NCBI RefSeq assembly: GCF_009728145.1
Contig: NZ_WOCA01000004.1
Location: forward strand, 217,898-281,897
Direction of reading: 5' to 3'
DNA length: 64,000 nt
From: Ornithinibacillus caprae
GTDB taxonomy: Bacteria > Bacillota > Bacilli > Bacillales > Amphibacillaceae
Part shown: piece after piece, positions 37,509 through 46,488 of the stretch
Layout of the letters: each line of letters starts with the position of its first letter
How positions within the stretch are numbered: position 1 is the first letter of the stretch
The notes under the pieces: generated by a model
Database searches by the model: none
What the model was told of the DNA's origin: nothing
The model's input: the letters and a program-made list of their open reading frames with translations, nothing else
Translations under genes and position numbers: made by a program

Positions 37509-38049
37509 GGAGAAACTCCTCCTTTAATTTCACTTTCAATTTTTCCTTTGCTCGCATAATTCTTGTTTTGACAGTGGAAGGATTGACCTCTAAAAGGTCA
37601 CTAATCTCTTGGATGCTAAACTCCTTATAATATTGTAAAATCAATACTTCCCTATACTTTACTGGTAGATCCATTATTGCTTCAATGACTGTTTTCTTTT
37701 GTTCATCCAAAACGTAAGACTTTTCAGGTGTAAATTCATCTGATTTCTCCAAAATTTGATCCTTTAAACTAATTAGTCTGTGGACAGGAGAGCGTAAATA
37801 ATCCTTACATTTATTTGCAGTTATTTGATAGAGCCAATTCTTGATGGATGAACGTTCCTGAAATGTATCTATTTTTCGATAAACGGTAAGCATAACTTCT
37901 TGAAAAATATCATCTGCTTGGGATCTGTTTTTAACATAAAAGAATATAAACCGTTTTAGCCCTTCACCGTACTCCTCCATAATCCATTCAATAGCGCCTT
38001 CCTTGCTTAAGGAATGAATGGAGGTGGTTGGTTCAACCATTTCGTGCAT
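37501..38049 (-). CDS. ECF RNA polymerase sigma factor
   Basis: A 182-aa sigma-70 of the ECF type. Region 2 includes 'FIFFYVKNRSQADDIFQEVMLTVY' and 'SIKNWLYQITANKCKDYLR' in consecutive parts, and region 4 has 'LPVKYREVLILQYYKEFSIQEISDLL' followed by 'STVKTRIMRAKEKLK', the helix-turn-helix for the -35. The ATG at 38049 is supported by AGAGGTGGG. It is co-transcribed with the anti-sigma gene. The regulon is unknown; autoregulation is common in the family. Confidence 0.92.
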   Translation of the reverse strand: MHEMVEPTTSIHSLSKEGAIEWIMEEYGEGLKRFIFFYVKNRSQADDIFQEVMLTVYRKIDTFQERSSIKNWLYQITANKCKDYLRSPVHRLISLKDQILEKSDEFTPEKSYVLDEQKKTVIEAIMDLPVKYREVLILQYYKEFSIQEISDLLEVNPSTVKTRIMRAKEKLKVKLKEEFLHE

Positions 38050-38075
38050 AAACCCACCTCTTTCTAACTTGCCTT

Positions 38076-38089
38076 TACAATCGATTGTA
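38076..38089. promoter_or_regulatory. Perfect 14-bp palindrome upstream of the sigma gene
   Basis: TACAATCGATTGTA lies 27 nt before the ECF sigma start, in the likely promoter. It suits a dimeric regulator, but no known motif is recognised. Confidence 0.4.
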
Positions 38090-38110
38090 TTATTAAAGAC
38101 GAGCGAGCAC

Positions 38111-38145
38111 AAAAAAAGTCCCAAAATTGATAAAAATTCGGGACT
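38111..38145 (-). terminator. Terminator-like hairpin
   Basis: AGTCCC-AATTTT and AAAATT-GGGACT pair around a short loop, with a T-run on the minus-strand side (A-run at 38111-38117). It is a second stop between the CAP-domain gene and the sigma gene. Confidence 0.75.
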
Positions 38146-38186
38146 CTTACATGTATTTTTATTGAACGTTGCGAATTAAGTGAGTC

Positions 38187-38212
38187 AAAAAAGCCCCTCC
38201 GTATAGAGGGAC
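38187..38212 (-). terminator. Terminator of the CAP-domain lipoprotein gene
   Basis: A CCCCTC/GAGGG stem directly after the stop codon, with a T-run on the minus strand. Confidence 0.7.
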
Positions 38213-38219
38213 TCTCATC

Positions 38220-39047
38220 TTATTTTCGAATAAACATCTGTGTCCAGTTGTTACCTTGATCTTCAAATCCTACACCAATATGAGTAAATCCACCGTTTAA
38301 TATATTTTCACGATGTCCTTCACTGTTCATCCATGCACGAACTACTTCTTCAGGAGATTGCTGCCCTGCAGCGATATTCTCAGCAGCAGAACGGTAGCTT
38401 ACACCAAATTGAGACATCATGTCAAATGGTGATCCATACGTAGGACTAGTGTGTGAAAAATAATCATTTGCTTGCATATCCTTTGATTTTTCTCTAGCAA
38501 CATTACTTAAGGTGTTATCCACTTCCAGAATGTCTAATCCTGCTTTTCTGCGTTCATCATTTGTTAATTCCACAACTGCTTGTTCATATTCATTTAGAGC
38601 ATAATTAGGTTGCGTCTGACCATCTCTGTCTGTGTCACGCTCTTCCTCTTGAGGCTGCTGTGGTTGCTGAGGTTGTTGTTGTTGTTCTTGTTGCTGATCT
38701 CTGTTTTGATCTGGTGTTTGTCCTTGTTGTCCTTGGCCTTGACCTGGTTGTGGTATAGCTGGAAATTGTTCAAGATCAGGATGTCCAGGTCTTGGTTGGT
38801 TAGCATCTCCAGATTGAGCTCCAATGGGTCGGAAGTTATTTCCATATCCCTGTCCCTGTTGGTTTGGAGGTTGGGTTTGTCCATAATCCTCACTTGGGGA
38901 ATTGGTGCTTAGACTAGAAATATTTCCATTATTGTTATTATTGTTGTTTCCAAATAGATCATTATCTGTTGCGTTATTATCAGCACATGCCACTAACGTC
39001 AAGATAAAAATGAACATAAGCGGTATAAACCATTTTTTCTTATCCAT
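38220..39047 (-). CDS. CAP-domain (SCP-like/YkwD) lipoprotein
   Basis: A 275-aa protein. The signal peptide ends in the lipobox 'LVAC' (Cys20 region). A Gln/Pro/Asn-rich linker (about 50-145) follows, and the C-terminal CAP domain has 'LTNDERRKAGLD', 'MQANDYFSHTSPTYGSPF' and 'SEGHRENILNGGFTHIGVGF'. CAP proteins of this class are extracellular in Bacilli, and some are spore or biofilm components. The ATG at 39047 has AAGGAG before it. The frame upstream of it overlaps the response regulator gene on the other strand and is not coding. Confidence 0.88.
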   Translation of the reverse strand: MDKKKWFIPLMFIFILTLVACADNNATDNDLFGNNNNNNNGNISSLSTNSPSEDYGQTQPPNQQGQGYGNNFRPIGAQSGDANQPRPGHPDLEQFPAIPQPGQGQGQQGQTPDQNRDQQQEQQQQPQQPQQPQEEERDTDRDGQTQPNYALNEYEQAVVELTNDERRKAGLDILEVDNTLSNVAREKSKDMQANDYFSHTSPTYGSPFDMMSQFGVSYRSAAENIAAGQQSPEEVVRAWMNSEGHRENILNGGFTHIGVGFEDQGNNWTQMFIRK

Positions 39048-39200
39048 GTTTCTTAACTCCTTTTTTAATTTTTTCTTAGTTTTTCGAGAACCAACGAAAT
39101 TATTTATGGAAATGTAAAAATTCAACAGGTAAATAAAGGGGCATGGGAATACATGAAGTGGTAAACTAATAAGTAAAGAAGAACAGGTAAGGGGGATCTT

Positions 39201-39872
39201 ATGAATACGATTCTCGTAGTGGATGATGATGCACATATACGGAAATTAATTCGGTTATATTTGGAAAATAGTCAATATGATGTAATTGAAGCAGAAGATG
39301 GACAAAAGGCATTAGACATTCTAGAGCACCAACAAGTGGATCTCGCCATTGTGGATGTGATGATGCCGAATGTAGACGGATATGAATTAACAGAAGACAT
39401 TCGTTCTTTTTTGGACATACCCATATTAATGGTAACAGCAAAAGGAGAATCTCAGGATAAAGTAAAAGGTTTTCGTGCAGGAACAGATGATTATGTGGTG
39501 AAGCCGTTTGACCCGGTCGAATTAATTCTTCGAGTAGAGGCATTATTAAAACGCTATAATATTCGTTCGGAAAAGATGATTAAACTTGGTTCTATAGTTA
39601 TTGATGTTGAACGATTAGTTGTGGAATCAGAAGAACATGTTATTCATTTGAAAAAGAAGGAATGTGAACTTTTGTTTGTTTTGGCAAATTCACCAGGGAA
39701 AATTTTTACTCGGAATCAATTAATTGAAAAAATATGGGGCTATGACTATGAAGGTGATGAAAGGACCGTTGATGTTCATATAAAACGGTTGCGCGAACAG
39801 CTTACACCATTTACAGAATTTACAATTACAACAGTAAGAGGTTTAGGGTATCGTTTGGAGGAAGTGGATTGA
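39201..39872 (+). CDS. OmpR-family response regulator, HssR-like
   Basis: A 223-aa regulator with receiver Asp52 ('LAIVDVMMPNVDG') and a winged-helix domain. Its DNA-binding end 'IWGYDYEGDERTVDVHIKRL' is as in HssR, the heme-responsive regulator of staphylococci and Bacillus. The heme exporter hrtAB that HssR controls is not nearby, so the specific assignment is tentative. AAGGGGG precedes the ATG. The kinase gene starts within its stop (4-nt overlap). Confidence 0.8.
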   Translation: MNTILVVDDDAHIRKLIRLYLENSQYDVIEAEDGQKALDILEHQQVDLAIVDVMMPNVDGYELTEDIRSFLDIPILMVTAKGESQDKVKGFRAGTDDYVVKPFDPVELILRVEALLKRYNIRSEKMIKLGSIVIDVERLVVESEEHVIHLKKKECELLFVLANSPGKIFTRNQLIEKIWGYDYEGDERTVDVHIKRLREQLTPFTEFTITTVRGLGYRLEEVD

Positions 39873-41236
39873 TCAGACGAAGTCTTTATTTGAAAATTGT
39901 TGGTATATTTATAAGTGTTGTTCTTGTAAGTATTGTTGTTTCTTATTTCATAACTCCATATTCATTTAAACAAGAAGATGTATTTCAAGAAGAGATATCT
40001 AAAATAACGCTCGGGTTTGCAGATTTGATTGAGATATCGGATCCGGAAAAAATCCCTAAATTGATGAAAACTTTTGATGAAATTGACTTTGATGTTCTAA
40101 TTACGGATGAATCATCTGTATTCTATGCATCTCCAAATGCTCCAACAACGATTCCAGATAGTATAGTAAAAGATATTTTAAACGAAAAGATACAAGAGCC
40201 AAAAATCCTTAGAAGAGGAAGTGGTGAGCCAGTTAGGTTAGTGGGAATCCCTGTCCATATAGACGATCAAACGTATGCCTTATTCATTCACATTAATTAT
40301 GAGGATGAATTTGATGATATACAACATGGGATCTTCATATCGTTATTATTGGTTTTGTTAGTAGGTAGCTTGTTAATTGTACTAGCTTCTAGATATCTAG
40401 TTCACCCAATAAGGAAACTTACAGTTGCTGCGAAAAAGGTAGCAACAGGTGATTTTGCCGTTCGAGTGGAGAGAAAAAGAAACAGAAATCAAGATGAAGT
40501 AGGGGAGCTTATTACTAGCTTTAACCATATGGCTGCTGAATTAGAAAAGATTGATCGAATGCGTGATGATTTTGTTAGTAATGTTTCTCATGAGATACAA
40601 TCCCCCCTAACTTCTGTAAAGGGATTTACAAAAGCATTACGCGATAATGTGATTCCAGAGGAAAACCGCAAAGAATATTTGGATATCATTTATCAAGAAA
40701 TTGAAAGGTTATCGAGGCTAAGTGATAATTTATTACGTATTGCATCACTTGATTCCGAGCATCATCCATACCATCCAACTTCCTATCGTTTAGATGAACA
40801 ATTACGAAATGCAGTGTTAACAACAGAACCACTATGGCAACATAAAAAGCTTGAAATGATATTAAATGTAGAACCACTAGAAATTTACGCTGATGAGGAT
40901 TTAATGGAACAAGTATGGCTTAATTTAATCACAAATGCTATCCGATACACAGAAGAGCATGGTGAAATAGAAATATCACTTCGTATTATTGGAGAAGAGA
41001 TACAGGTAAGTGTAAAAGATAATGGGATTGGTATTCCTCAAGAAGCAATTCCAGAACTATTTGGTAGATTTTATAAGGTTGATCGATCTCGAAATCGATC
41101 GATAGAAGGAAATGGTTTAGGGCTATCGATTGTTAAAAAAATCCTAACCATTCATAAATTTAGTATTGATGTGCAAAGCAAAGAAGAAGTAGGATCTGTT
41201 TTTACAGTGAAAATTCCTACACATATTGATCAATAG
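39869..41236 (+). CDS. Sensor histidine kinase, HssS-like
   Basis: A 455-aa kinase close to HssS in length. Two helices (about 7-28 and 153-175) flank an outside domain of about 125 residues. HAMP follows, then His241 in 'SNVSHEIQSPLTS', N-box 'LITNAIRYT', G1 'DNGIGIP' and G2 'GNGLGLSIVKK'. It acts with the overlapping response regulator. Heme as the signal is suggested only by family likeness. Confidence 0.8.
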   Translation: MIRRSLYLKIVGIFISVVLVSIVVSYFITPYSFKQEDVFQEEISKITLGFADLIEISDPEKIPKLMKTFDEIDFDVLITDESSVFYASPNAPTTIPDSIVKDILNEKIQEPKILRRGSGEPVRLVGIPVHIDDQTYALFIHINYEDEFDDIQHGIFISLLLVLLVGSLLIVLASRYLVHPIRKLTVAAKKVATGDFAVRVERKRNRNQDEVGELITSFNHMAAELEKIDRMRDDFVSNVSHEIQSPLTSVKGFTKALRDNVIPEENRKEYLDIIYQEIERLSRLSDNLLRIASLDSEHHPYHPTSYRLDEQLRNAVLTTEPLWQHKKLEMILNVEPLEIYADEDLMEQVWLNLITNAIRYTEEHGEIEISLRIIGEEIQVSVKDNGIGIPQEAIPELFGRFYKVDRSRNRSIEGNGLGLSIVKKILTIHKFSIDVQSKEEVGSVFTVKIPTHIDQ

Positions 41237-41244
41237 AGGTTGTT

Positions 41245-41300
41245 AACGGAATGAGGAATCCCGATTTGTGAATTTGTCGGATTATCATTCCGTTTTTTTT
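41245..41300 (+). terminator. Terminator of the two-component operon
   Basis: AACGGAATGA-GGAATCCCGA pairs with TCGGATTA-TCATTCCGTT, followed by eight T. A long stem with small bulges. Confidence 0.88.
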
Positions 41301-41605
41301 ATACATTCCCAGTTTAAAGCTTCGTATTGAATTCTTAGTCAGCTACATCGTTAGTTCATATTCAGTTCATATTTGTTTTATATACTTTAATTACACTAAT
41401 CCATGAAGTTTATTGAGATTATGAAAAAAACTAAAATAATGCAACCAAATGCATTTTCATACGTATACGTATTAGAATGCAAGAATAGATTCAACCCGAA
41501 TCATAATTACAATGAATGAATGGTTGTATAGATAGGTAATACTTGTTAGAAGTAGTTACTTTAAAATAATTTATCAACTTATGCTGCTGACAGGAGGAGT
41601 TCGGG
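41301..41605. other. Intergenic region before yugP with palindrome and direct repeat
   Basis: No gene is seen. A perfect palindrome ATACGTATACGTAT (41459-41472) sits inside a wider GCATT...AATGC dyad (41451-41480). Upstream, TTCATATTCAG-TTCATATTTG is an 11-bp-period direct repeat of the kind bound by OmpR-type regulators. AGGAGGAG at the end serves yugP. Confidence 0.4.
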
Positions 41606-42286
41606 ATGTTTTTTCATCCAATGGATTTTTTAATTATTCTTGCTTTTATATTGGCTATGTGGGCTCAGTCCAAAGTAAAGGGAAGCTTTCAACAGGGCTC
41701 AAAAATTCAGGCTTCATCAAGAATGACTGGAGTAGAGGTAGCACGTAAGATATTGGATGATGAAGGGTTAACAGATGTAAAAATAGAACTGTCACGGCGT
41801 GGAGCATTATCTGACCATTATGATCCTACGGCTAAAACAGTTCGTTTATCAGAACCAGTATACAGAGGTAGTTCGATCGCTTCGTTAGCGGTAGCAGCTC
41901 ACGAGATTGGGCATGCCATTCAACATGCAAACAATTACTCGATGCTGGTGTTGCGACATAAATTATTTCCCGTTGCAAATATTGGCTCACAGTTAGCTCC
42001 GTTTTTATTACTAGGTGGTTTTTTCCTAGAGCTAACTAATTTAATTGGGCTAGGTATTTTGCTTTTTTCCGGGGCAGTGTTATTTCAAGTCGTGACCTTA
42101 CCAGTTGAGTACAATGCAAGTAGTCGAGCAAAGACAAAACTTCTTGAATTAGGAATGATCTCTAATCGTGAGGAAAGAAGTGTAGGGAAGGTATTAAATG
42201 CCGCTGCCTTAACATATGTGGCAAGTACATTAATAGCTGTTTTACAGCTTGTGAAATTTATCATGATATTTAACAACAGGCGTTAA
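41606..42286 (+). CDS. yugP: Membrane zinc metallopeptidase YugP
   Basis: A 226-aa protein, one residue from the B. subtilis YugP length as I recall it. It has an N-terminal helix, the zinc motif HEIGH at 99-103 ('AVAAHEIGHAIQH') and two to three further helices. It is classed among Zn-dependent proteases and its physiological target is unknown. GGAGGAG precedes the ATG. The next gene, ywaC, follows after 29 nt and may be co-transcribed. Confidence 0.85.
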   Translation: MFFHPMDFLIILAFILAMWAQSKVKGSFQQGSKIQASSRMTGVEVARKILDDEGLTDVKIELSRRGALSDHYDPTAKTVRLSEPVYRGSSIASLAVAAHEIGHAIQHANNYSMLVLRHKLFPVANIGSQLAPFLLLGGFFLELTNLIGLGILLFSGAVLFQVVTLPVEYNASSRAKTKLLELGMISNREERSVGKVLNAAALTYVASTLIAVLQLVKFIMIFNNRR

Positions 42287-42315
42287 AATCGAACTGCTAA
42301 AAGGAGATATGCATC

Positions 42316-43053
42316 ATGGAAGTAAAAACTCCAACAGATTTTCAGCAAGTGAAAAAGCTAAAGACTGACCTAATTCGTTTTATGATGTCATATAAGTTTG
42401 CCCTAGATGAAATTAATACAAAAATAGATATTCTATCACAAGAATTTAAATATATTCACGATTACAATCCAATTGAGCATGTGAAATCACGAGTGAAATC
42501 TCCTGATAGTTTATTGAAAAAAGTAGAGCGAAAGGGATATGGACTTTCCTTGGAATCCATTCAGGAAAATATTAGAGATATTGCGGGAGTTCGAATCACA
42601 TGTTCATTTATATCCGATATCTATGAAATTAGTAATATGCTACAAAAGCAAAAGGATATTACAGTAATTGAATGTAAGGATTATATCGAACACCCCAAAC
42701 CAAATGGCTACAGAAGCTTACACTTAATTGTTCAGATTCCTATTTTTATGTCAGACAGGGTAGAGAACGTATACGTGGAGATACAAATTCGTACGATTGC
42801 CATGGATTTTTGGGCGAGCCTAGAGCATAAAATATACTATAAATATAATAAAGAGGTACCTCAAAACATGTTGACAGAACTGAAAGAAGCAGCAGAATCT
42901 GCAACACAATTAGATAAAAAGATGGAAGGTATCCATCAGGAAATAAGCCAATTAAAAGATAATGAAAGAAAAACAGATGAACTATATGATTTTGCCGTAG
43001 ACAATGAAAATTTTCGCCTTCCATATGAATTTCTTAAGCTAACAAATAAGTAA
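42316..43053 (+). CDS. ywaC: Small alarmone synthetase YwaC (RelP/SAS2)
   Basis: A 245-aa RelA/SpoT synthetase-only protein. It follows YwaC more than YjbM: 'YKFALDEINTKIDILSQEF', 'NPIEHVKSRVKS', 'DIAGVRITCSFISDIYEI', 'PKPNGYRSLHLIVQIP' and 'IQIRTIAMDFWASLEHKIY'. It transfers pyrophosphate from ATP to GDP or GTP to make ppGpp/pppGpp and has no hydrolase domain. In B. subtilis it is induced by cell-wall stress through ECF sigma factors. It is about 35 residues longer than the B. subtilis enzyme, with an extended C-terminal helix. Confidence 0.93.
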   Translation: MEVKTPTDFQQVKKLKTDLIRFMMSYKFALDEINTKIDILSQEFKYIHDYNPIEHVKSRVKSPDSLLKKVERKGYGLSLESIQENIRDIAGVRITCSFISDIYEISNMLQKQKDITVIECKDYIEHPKPNGYRSLHLIVQIPIFMSDRVENVYVEIQIRTIAMDFWASLEHKIYYKYNKEVPQNMLTELKEAAESATQLDKKMEGIHQEISQLKDNERKTDELYDFAVDNENFRLPYEFLKLTNK

Positions 43054-43094
43054 TAAGATGGTTCGAAAATAATGATTAGAAAGAAGGGAAGTCA

Positions 43095-43544
43095 ATGAAT
43101 CTCTCTATGCCAGATATGCCGGCCTTTGTGAAAAGAGAGGTCGAAAAATTAGAAGAAGTTTTATCTCCTTTTGTGAAAAAAGTATCAAAGTATGCGTTTT
43201 GGTCATTCCCGTTAGTAACGTTTTCTATCGTTAATCTGTTTTTCTTACTCTTTATTGTCCCAAGTGAAGATCGGGTTTTAGCAGCTCTGGTTTTTTATGC
43301 AGTATTAGGTGCTTTTGGTATGGCACTATCTAAAGAAGCTAAAATACAACGTAAGGAAATCCAAAAGATTAGTAGTGATTATATTATTGAACGAATGAAG
43401 AAAAGTGACATTGTCGATGAGCAACGCAAAGGCGACTACATCACCCGTGTACAGAATCAGCCAATTCGAGCTATGGATCATTTTGTAAAATTTCTTGAAG
43501 AAGAGAATCGTATCAATAGACAACAGTGGTATGGAAATAATTAG
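43095..43544 (+). CDS. Small membrane protein, YwnF/DUF5392-like
   Basis: A 149-aa protein with a charged N-terminal helix, two membrane helices (about 38-58 and 63-80) and a long charged cytoplasmic C-terminal helix. The pattern resembles B. subtilis YwnF (DUF5392), with moderate certainty. The function is unknown. AAGAAGGGA lies before the ATG. It stands 41 nt after ywaC and 20 nt before the next gene, so these genes may form one operon. Confidence 0.65.
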   Translation: MNLSMPDMPAFVKREVEKLEEVLSPFVKKVSKYAFWSFPLVTFSIVNLFFLLFIVPSEDRVLAALVFYAVLGAFGMALSKEAKIQRKEIQKISSDYIIERMKKSDIVDEQRKGDYITRVQNQPIRAMDHFVKFLEEENRINRQQWYGNN

Positions 43545-43564
43545 GCTGAAGTTGGAGGTCTTGG

Positions 43565-43852
43565 ATGGAGTTAATTGCGGAGCAGACTTATTTTAAAACG
43601 GAGAGACGTGTAAGTAGTATCGAACAAGTGAATATCGAGCACGAGCGAACATTATATTTGTATGATGATCGAATAGTATCTAAGCATCGAGAATTTCCAA
43701 TCCATGAAGTGTTAGATGTTTCATACAGGTCGTTAGGAGCAGAAGGTGGACTCTTATACTTGCATACGAAGAGTGGGGTTTTTTCCTATACGGTCAAATC
43801 ATCACCAAAGTCATTTGTGGAGCTGTGTAAAAAGCAAATAAAAAGAGACTGA
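43565..43852 (+). CDS. Conserved hypothetical protein, 95 aa
   Basis: A small protein with alternating beta strands and a C-terminal helix ('SPKSFVELCKKQIKR'), the order of a PH-like fold. No named family is recognised. TTGGAGG precedes the ATG. It lies in the probable ywaC-to-spx operon. Confidence 0.65.
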   Translation: MELIAEQTYFKTERRVSSIEQVNIEHERTLYLYDDRIVSKHREFPIHEVLDVSYRSLGAEGGLLYLHTKSGVFSYTVKSSPKSFVELCKKQIKRD

Positions 43853-43912
43853 GGAGATGGATAAACGAAAAAAGGATGTAAATATAACTATAATGAGAAT
43901 GGAGAATGTGAA

Positions 43913-44323
43913 ATGACTGTTATGATTTTTGGTGCAGCTTGTTCATCAACTAGAAAAGCAAAAGAGTGGTTTAGAAAACAAGGGATAGCGTTTGTAGAAC
44001 GAAATATTATCAAGGAGCCTCTAACTGTTCATGAATTACAATCAATCCTTCGTATGACAATTGAAGGTACAGAGGAAATTATTTCAACCAGATCAAAAAC
44101 GTATAAAGATTTAGATTTAGATATCGATTCACTCCCGTTACAAGAGTTGCTAAAATTCATTCATGAGCATCCGCGATTATTGCGAAGTCCAATTATTATT
44201 GATGAAAAAAGATTACAAGTAGGTTACCACGCGGATGATATACGTCAGTTTTTACCTAGGGAAACGAGAGAAAGACAATACCTAAAGTGGCGGATGAATA
44301 ATCTGCAAGTAGTCGAGGGCTAG
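43913..44323 (+). CDS. Spx/MgsR-family regulator with CxxT instead of CxxC
   Basis: A 136-aa ArsC-like protein that closely follows Spx: 'FVERNIIKEPLTVHEL', 'TEEIISTRSKTYKDL', 'HPRLLRSPIIIDEKRLQVGY'. Spx binds the alpha subunit of RNA polymerase and its Cys10-Cys13 pair senses disulfide stress. Here the pair reads Cys10-Ser-Ser-Thr13, so the disulfide switch cannot form. It may be constitutively in one state or be controlled by level. GGAGAATGTGAA is a weak ribosome site. It is the last gene of a close cluster with ywaC. Repeat copy C follows. Confidence 0.85.
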   Translation: MTVMIFGAACSSTRKAKEWFRKQGIAFVERNIIKEPLTVHELQSILRMTIEGTEEIISTRSKTYKDLDLDIDSLPLQELLKFIHEHPRLLRSPIIIDEKRLQVGYHADDIRQFLPRETRERQYLKWRMNNLQVVEG

Positions 44324-44335
44324 GCCAAATAAAGC

Positions 44336-44414
44336 TTTGGCAGATAAGAAAGCTTTCTTATTGTAACGAAGTCTTTTGCCATTAAGGCCAGTGTAAGGCC
44401 TTCTAAAAAGAGCT
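44336..44414 (+). repeat. Dispersed intergenic hairpin repeat, copy C
   Basis: Starts TTTGGCAGATAAGAAAGC, with hairpin AAGAAAGCTTTCTT, then 'GTAACGAAGTCTTTTGCC' and a tail with GGCC pairs and TTCTAA. Very close to copy D at the left end. Confidence 0.75.
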
Positions 44415-44555
44415 TTTTGCAAGATTGCCTTTAACAAATGCTAAGTTTTATAAAAATATTCAATATTATTCTGTTCTAGTATATTATGGTATAATAAGGT
44501 ACTAATTTTATGTAGCAATAGATACCGTAAATGTTCATATAAAGGAAGGTAGTTT

Positions 44556-45722
44556 ATGTCGGAGGAGAATATAACTAGAATAGAAATAGACGGCAAGGAA
44601 TTAATTTTAATTGGAACTGCCCATGTATCTAAAAATAGTGCAGAACAGGTCAAAGAAGTTATTGAAGCGGAAAATCCTGATTCTGTTTGTGTTGAATTAG
44701 ACGAACAACGCTATAAATCTGTCATGGAAGGTAGCAAATGGCAGGATACAGATATTTTTAAGGTTATAAAAGATAAAAAGGCAACATTATTATTAATGAA
44801 CCTTGCCATATCTTCTTTTCAAAAACGGATGGCAAAACAATTTGGAATCAGTCCAGGTCAGGAAATGATCCAAGGTATAGAGTCTGCAAAAGATATTGAT
44901 GCTGAATTGGTTTTAGCGGATCGTAATATCCAAATAACTTTTTCTCGAATATGGCGTGGAATTGGCTTAAAGGGAAAGGCAATGTTACTTACTCAGGTAG
45001 TTGCGAGTATCTTTACAAAAGAAACGATTACAGAAGAAGAATTGGAAAAAATGAAATCTCAAGATATGATCGATTCCATGCTACATGAGTTTACGGAAAG
45101 CTTCCCAAGATTGAAGAAGCCATTAATCGATGAACGTGATCAATATCTAGCACAGAAAATTAAAGAAGCTCCAGGTAAAAAGGTAGTTGCTGTTTTAGGT
45201 GCAGCTCATGTACCTGGTATAAAAGAAGAAATTAAAAAAGATCATGACTTGAAGCAATTAGCTAAACTACCACCTAAGTCAAACAAACCAAAAATTATTG
45301 CGTGGTCCATTCCTTTCATTATTCTAGGAATTATTATTTACACCTTTATGTCTAACCCATCCGCAGGCATCCAACAAACGATTAGCTGGGTGATTTGGAA
45401 TGGAGGATTATCTGCTATAGGTACAGCGATTGCCCTAGGGCATCCATTGGCAATTTTAACTGCATTACTTGTAGCGCCGATATCCTCGTTAAACCCATTA
45501 CTAGCAGCTGGATGGTTTGCAGGCTTTGTTCAAGCATATATAACAAAACCTAATGTAAGAGACTTTGAACTTTTAACCGAAGATGCATTCACCGTGAAAG
45601 GATTTTGGCGAAATAAGGTAACACGAATTTTACTTGTTGTGGTATTTGCTAATATTGGTAGTTCTTTAGGGACATTTATTGGTGGAGCCGATGTCGTTCG
45701 ATTGTTTATTCAAAATTTATAA
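44556..45722 (+). CDS. TraB/PrgY-family membrane protein
   Basis: A 388-aa protein. The N-terminal domain has the TraB motifs 'IGTAHVSKNSAEQVKEVI', 'CVELDEQRYKSVM' and 'VLGAAHVPGIKEEI'. Four helices follow from about residue 250 onward. The family includes the pheromone-inhibiting PrgY of enterococci and mitochondrial TraBD1; peptidase or pheromone-binding roles have been suggested. AAAGGAAGG precedes the ATG. It is a single-gene unit with a strong terminator. Confidence 0.88.
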   Translation: MSEENITRIEIDGKELILIGTAHVSKNSAEQVKEVIEAENPDSVCVELDEQRYKSVMEGSKWQDTDIFKVIKDKKATLLLMNLAISSFQKRMAKQFGISPGQEMIQGIESAKDIDAELVLADRNIQITFSRIWRGIGLKGKAMLLTQVVASIFTKETITEEELEKMKSQDMIDSMLHEFTESFPRLKKPLIDERDQYLAQKIKEAPGKKVVAVLGAAHVPGIKEEIKKDHDLKQLAKLPPKSNKPKIIAWSIPFIILGIIIYTFMSNPSAGIQQTISWVIWNGGLSAIGTAIALGHPLAILTALLVAPISSLNPLLAAGWFAGFVQAYITKPNVRDFELLTEDAFTVKGFWRNKVTRILLVVVFANIGSSLGTFIGGADVVRLFIQNL

Positions 45723-45732
45723 AGCTTATATT

Positions 45733-45765
45733 AAAAGCAGACCTATGTAGGGGTCTGCTTTTTCG
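45733..45765. terminator. Bidirectional terminator
   Basis: AAAAGCAGACC and GGTCTGCTTTTT, 10-11 bp stem, between convergent TraB and yeeI genes. Confidence 0.88.
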
Positions 45766-45768
45766 TAT

Positions 45769-46488
45769 CTATTCACCTAGGTCTACATTATGATAAACCT
45801 GTTGTACATCCTCTAAGTCCTCTAAGGCATCTACTAATTTTTCAAATTGAGCTAGTGCATCATCTGGTAAGGAAACATCATTTTGAGCAAGCATGGTTAA
45901 TTCTGCTACCTTGAATTCTGTTATTCCAGCATTTTTGAATGCTTCCTGTACGGCATGGAATTGGTCTGGTTCTGCATAAACGATTATTACATCATCTTCT
46001 TCTAGGATGTCGCGAGCATCAACATCAGCTTCCATGAGTATTTCTAACACTTCATCCTCAGACTTACCTTCAACACCAAAGACTGCTGTAGCATCAAACA
46101 TGTATGCAACTGATCCATTTACACCCATGTTTCCACCATTTTTTCCAAATGCAGCACGTACATCGGCTGCAGTTCGATTTACGTTATTTGTTAGTGTATC
46201 AACAATAAGCATCGATCCATTCGGTCCAAATCCCTCATAACGTAGCTCATCATAGCTTTCTTCGTCCCCACCTTTTGCTTTTTCAATTGCACGGTCAATA
46301 ATTGATCTCGGTACGTTATATGTTTTTGCACGTTCTAATACAATCTTTAAAGCTTGGTTAGACTCAGGATCTGGTTCTCCTTGTTTAGCTGCAACATAAA
46401 TCTCACGACCAAACTTAGCATAAATACGGCTAGTGTTTTTATCCTTTGCCGCTTTCTTTTCCTTAATATTATTCCATTTACGGCCCAT
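45769..46488 (-). CDS. yeeI: YebC/PmpR-family translation or transcription factor YeeI
   Basis: A 239-aa protein matching B. subtilis YeeI in length and start ('[18 protein letters not shown]'). Family blocks are '[19 protein letters not shown]', 'ERAKTYNVP', '[14 protein letters not shown]' and '[14 protein letters not shown]'. YebC proteins were called transcription factors and are now known to relieve ribosome stalling at polyproline and similar motifs. The ATG at 46488 is chosen over an ATG three codons upstream because it matches the family. It is a single gene. Confidence 0.93.
   Translation of the reverse strand: MGRKWNNIKEKKAAKDKNTSRIYAKFGREIYVAAKQGEPDPESNQALKIVLERAKTYNVPRSIIDRAIEKAKGGDEESYDELRYEGFGPNGSMLIVDTLTNNVNRTAADVRAAFGKNGGNMGVNGSVAYMFDATAVFGVEGKSEDEVLEILMEADVDARDILEEDDVIIVYAEPDQFHAVQEAFKNAGITEFKVAELTMLAQNDVSLPDDALAQFEKLVDALEDLEDVQQVYHNVDLGE

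Noticed and set aside
38594..38912. ORFs of about 100 codons overlapping the CAP-domain gene
   Set aside because: They read the Gln/Asn-rich linker in other frames; the CAP gene has the motifs and signal peptide.
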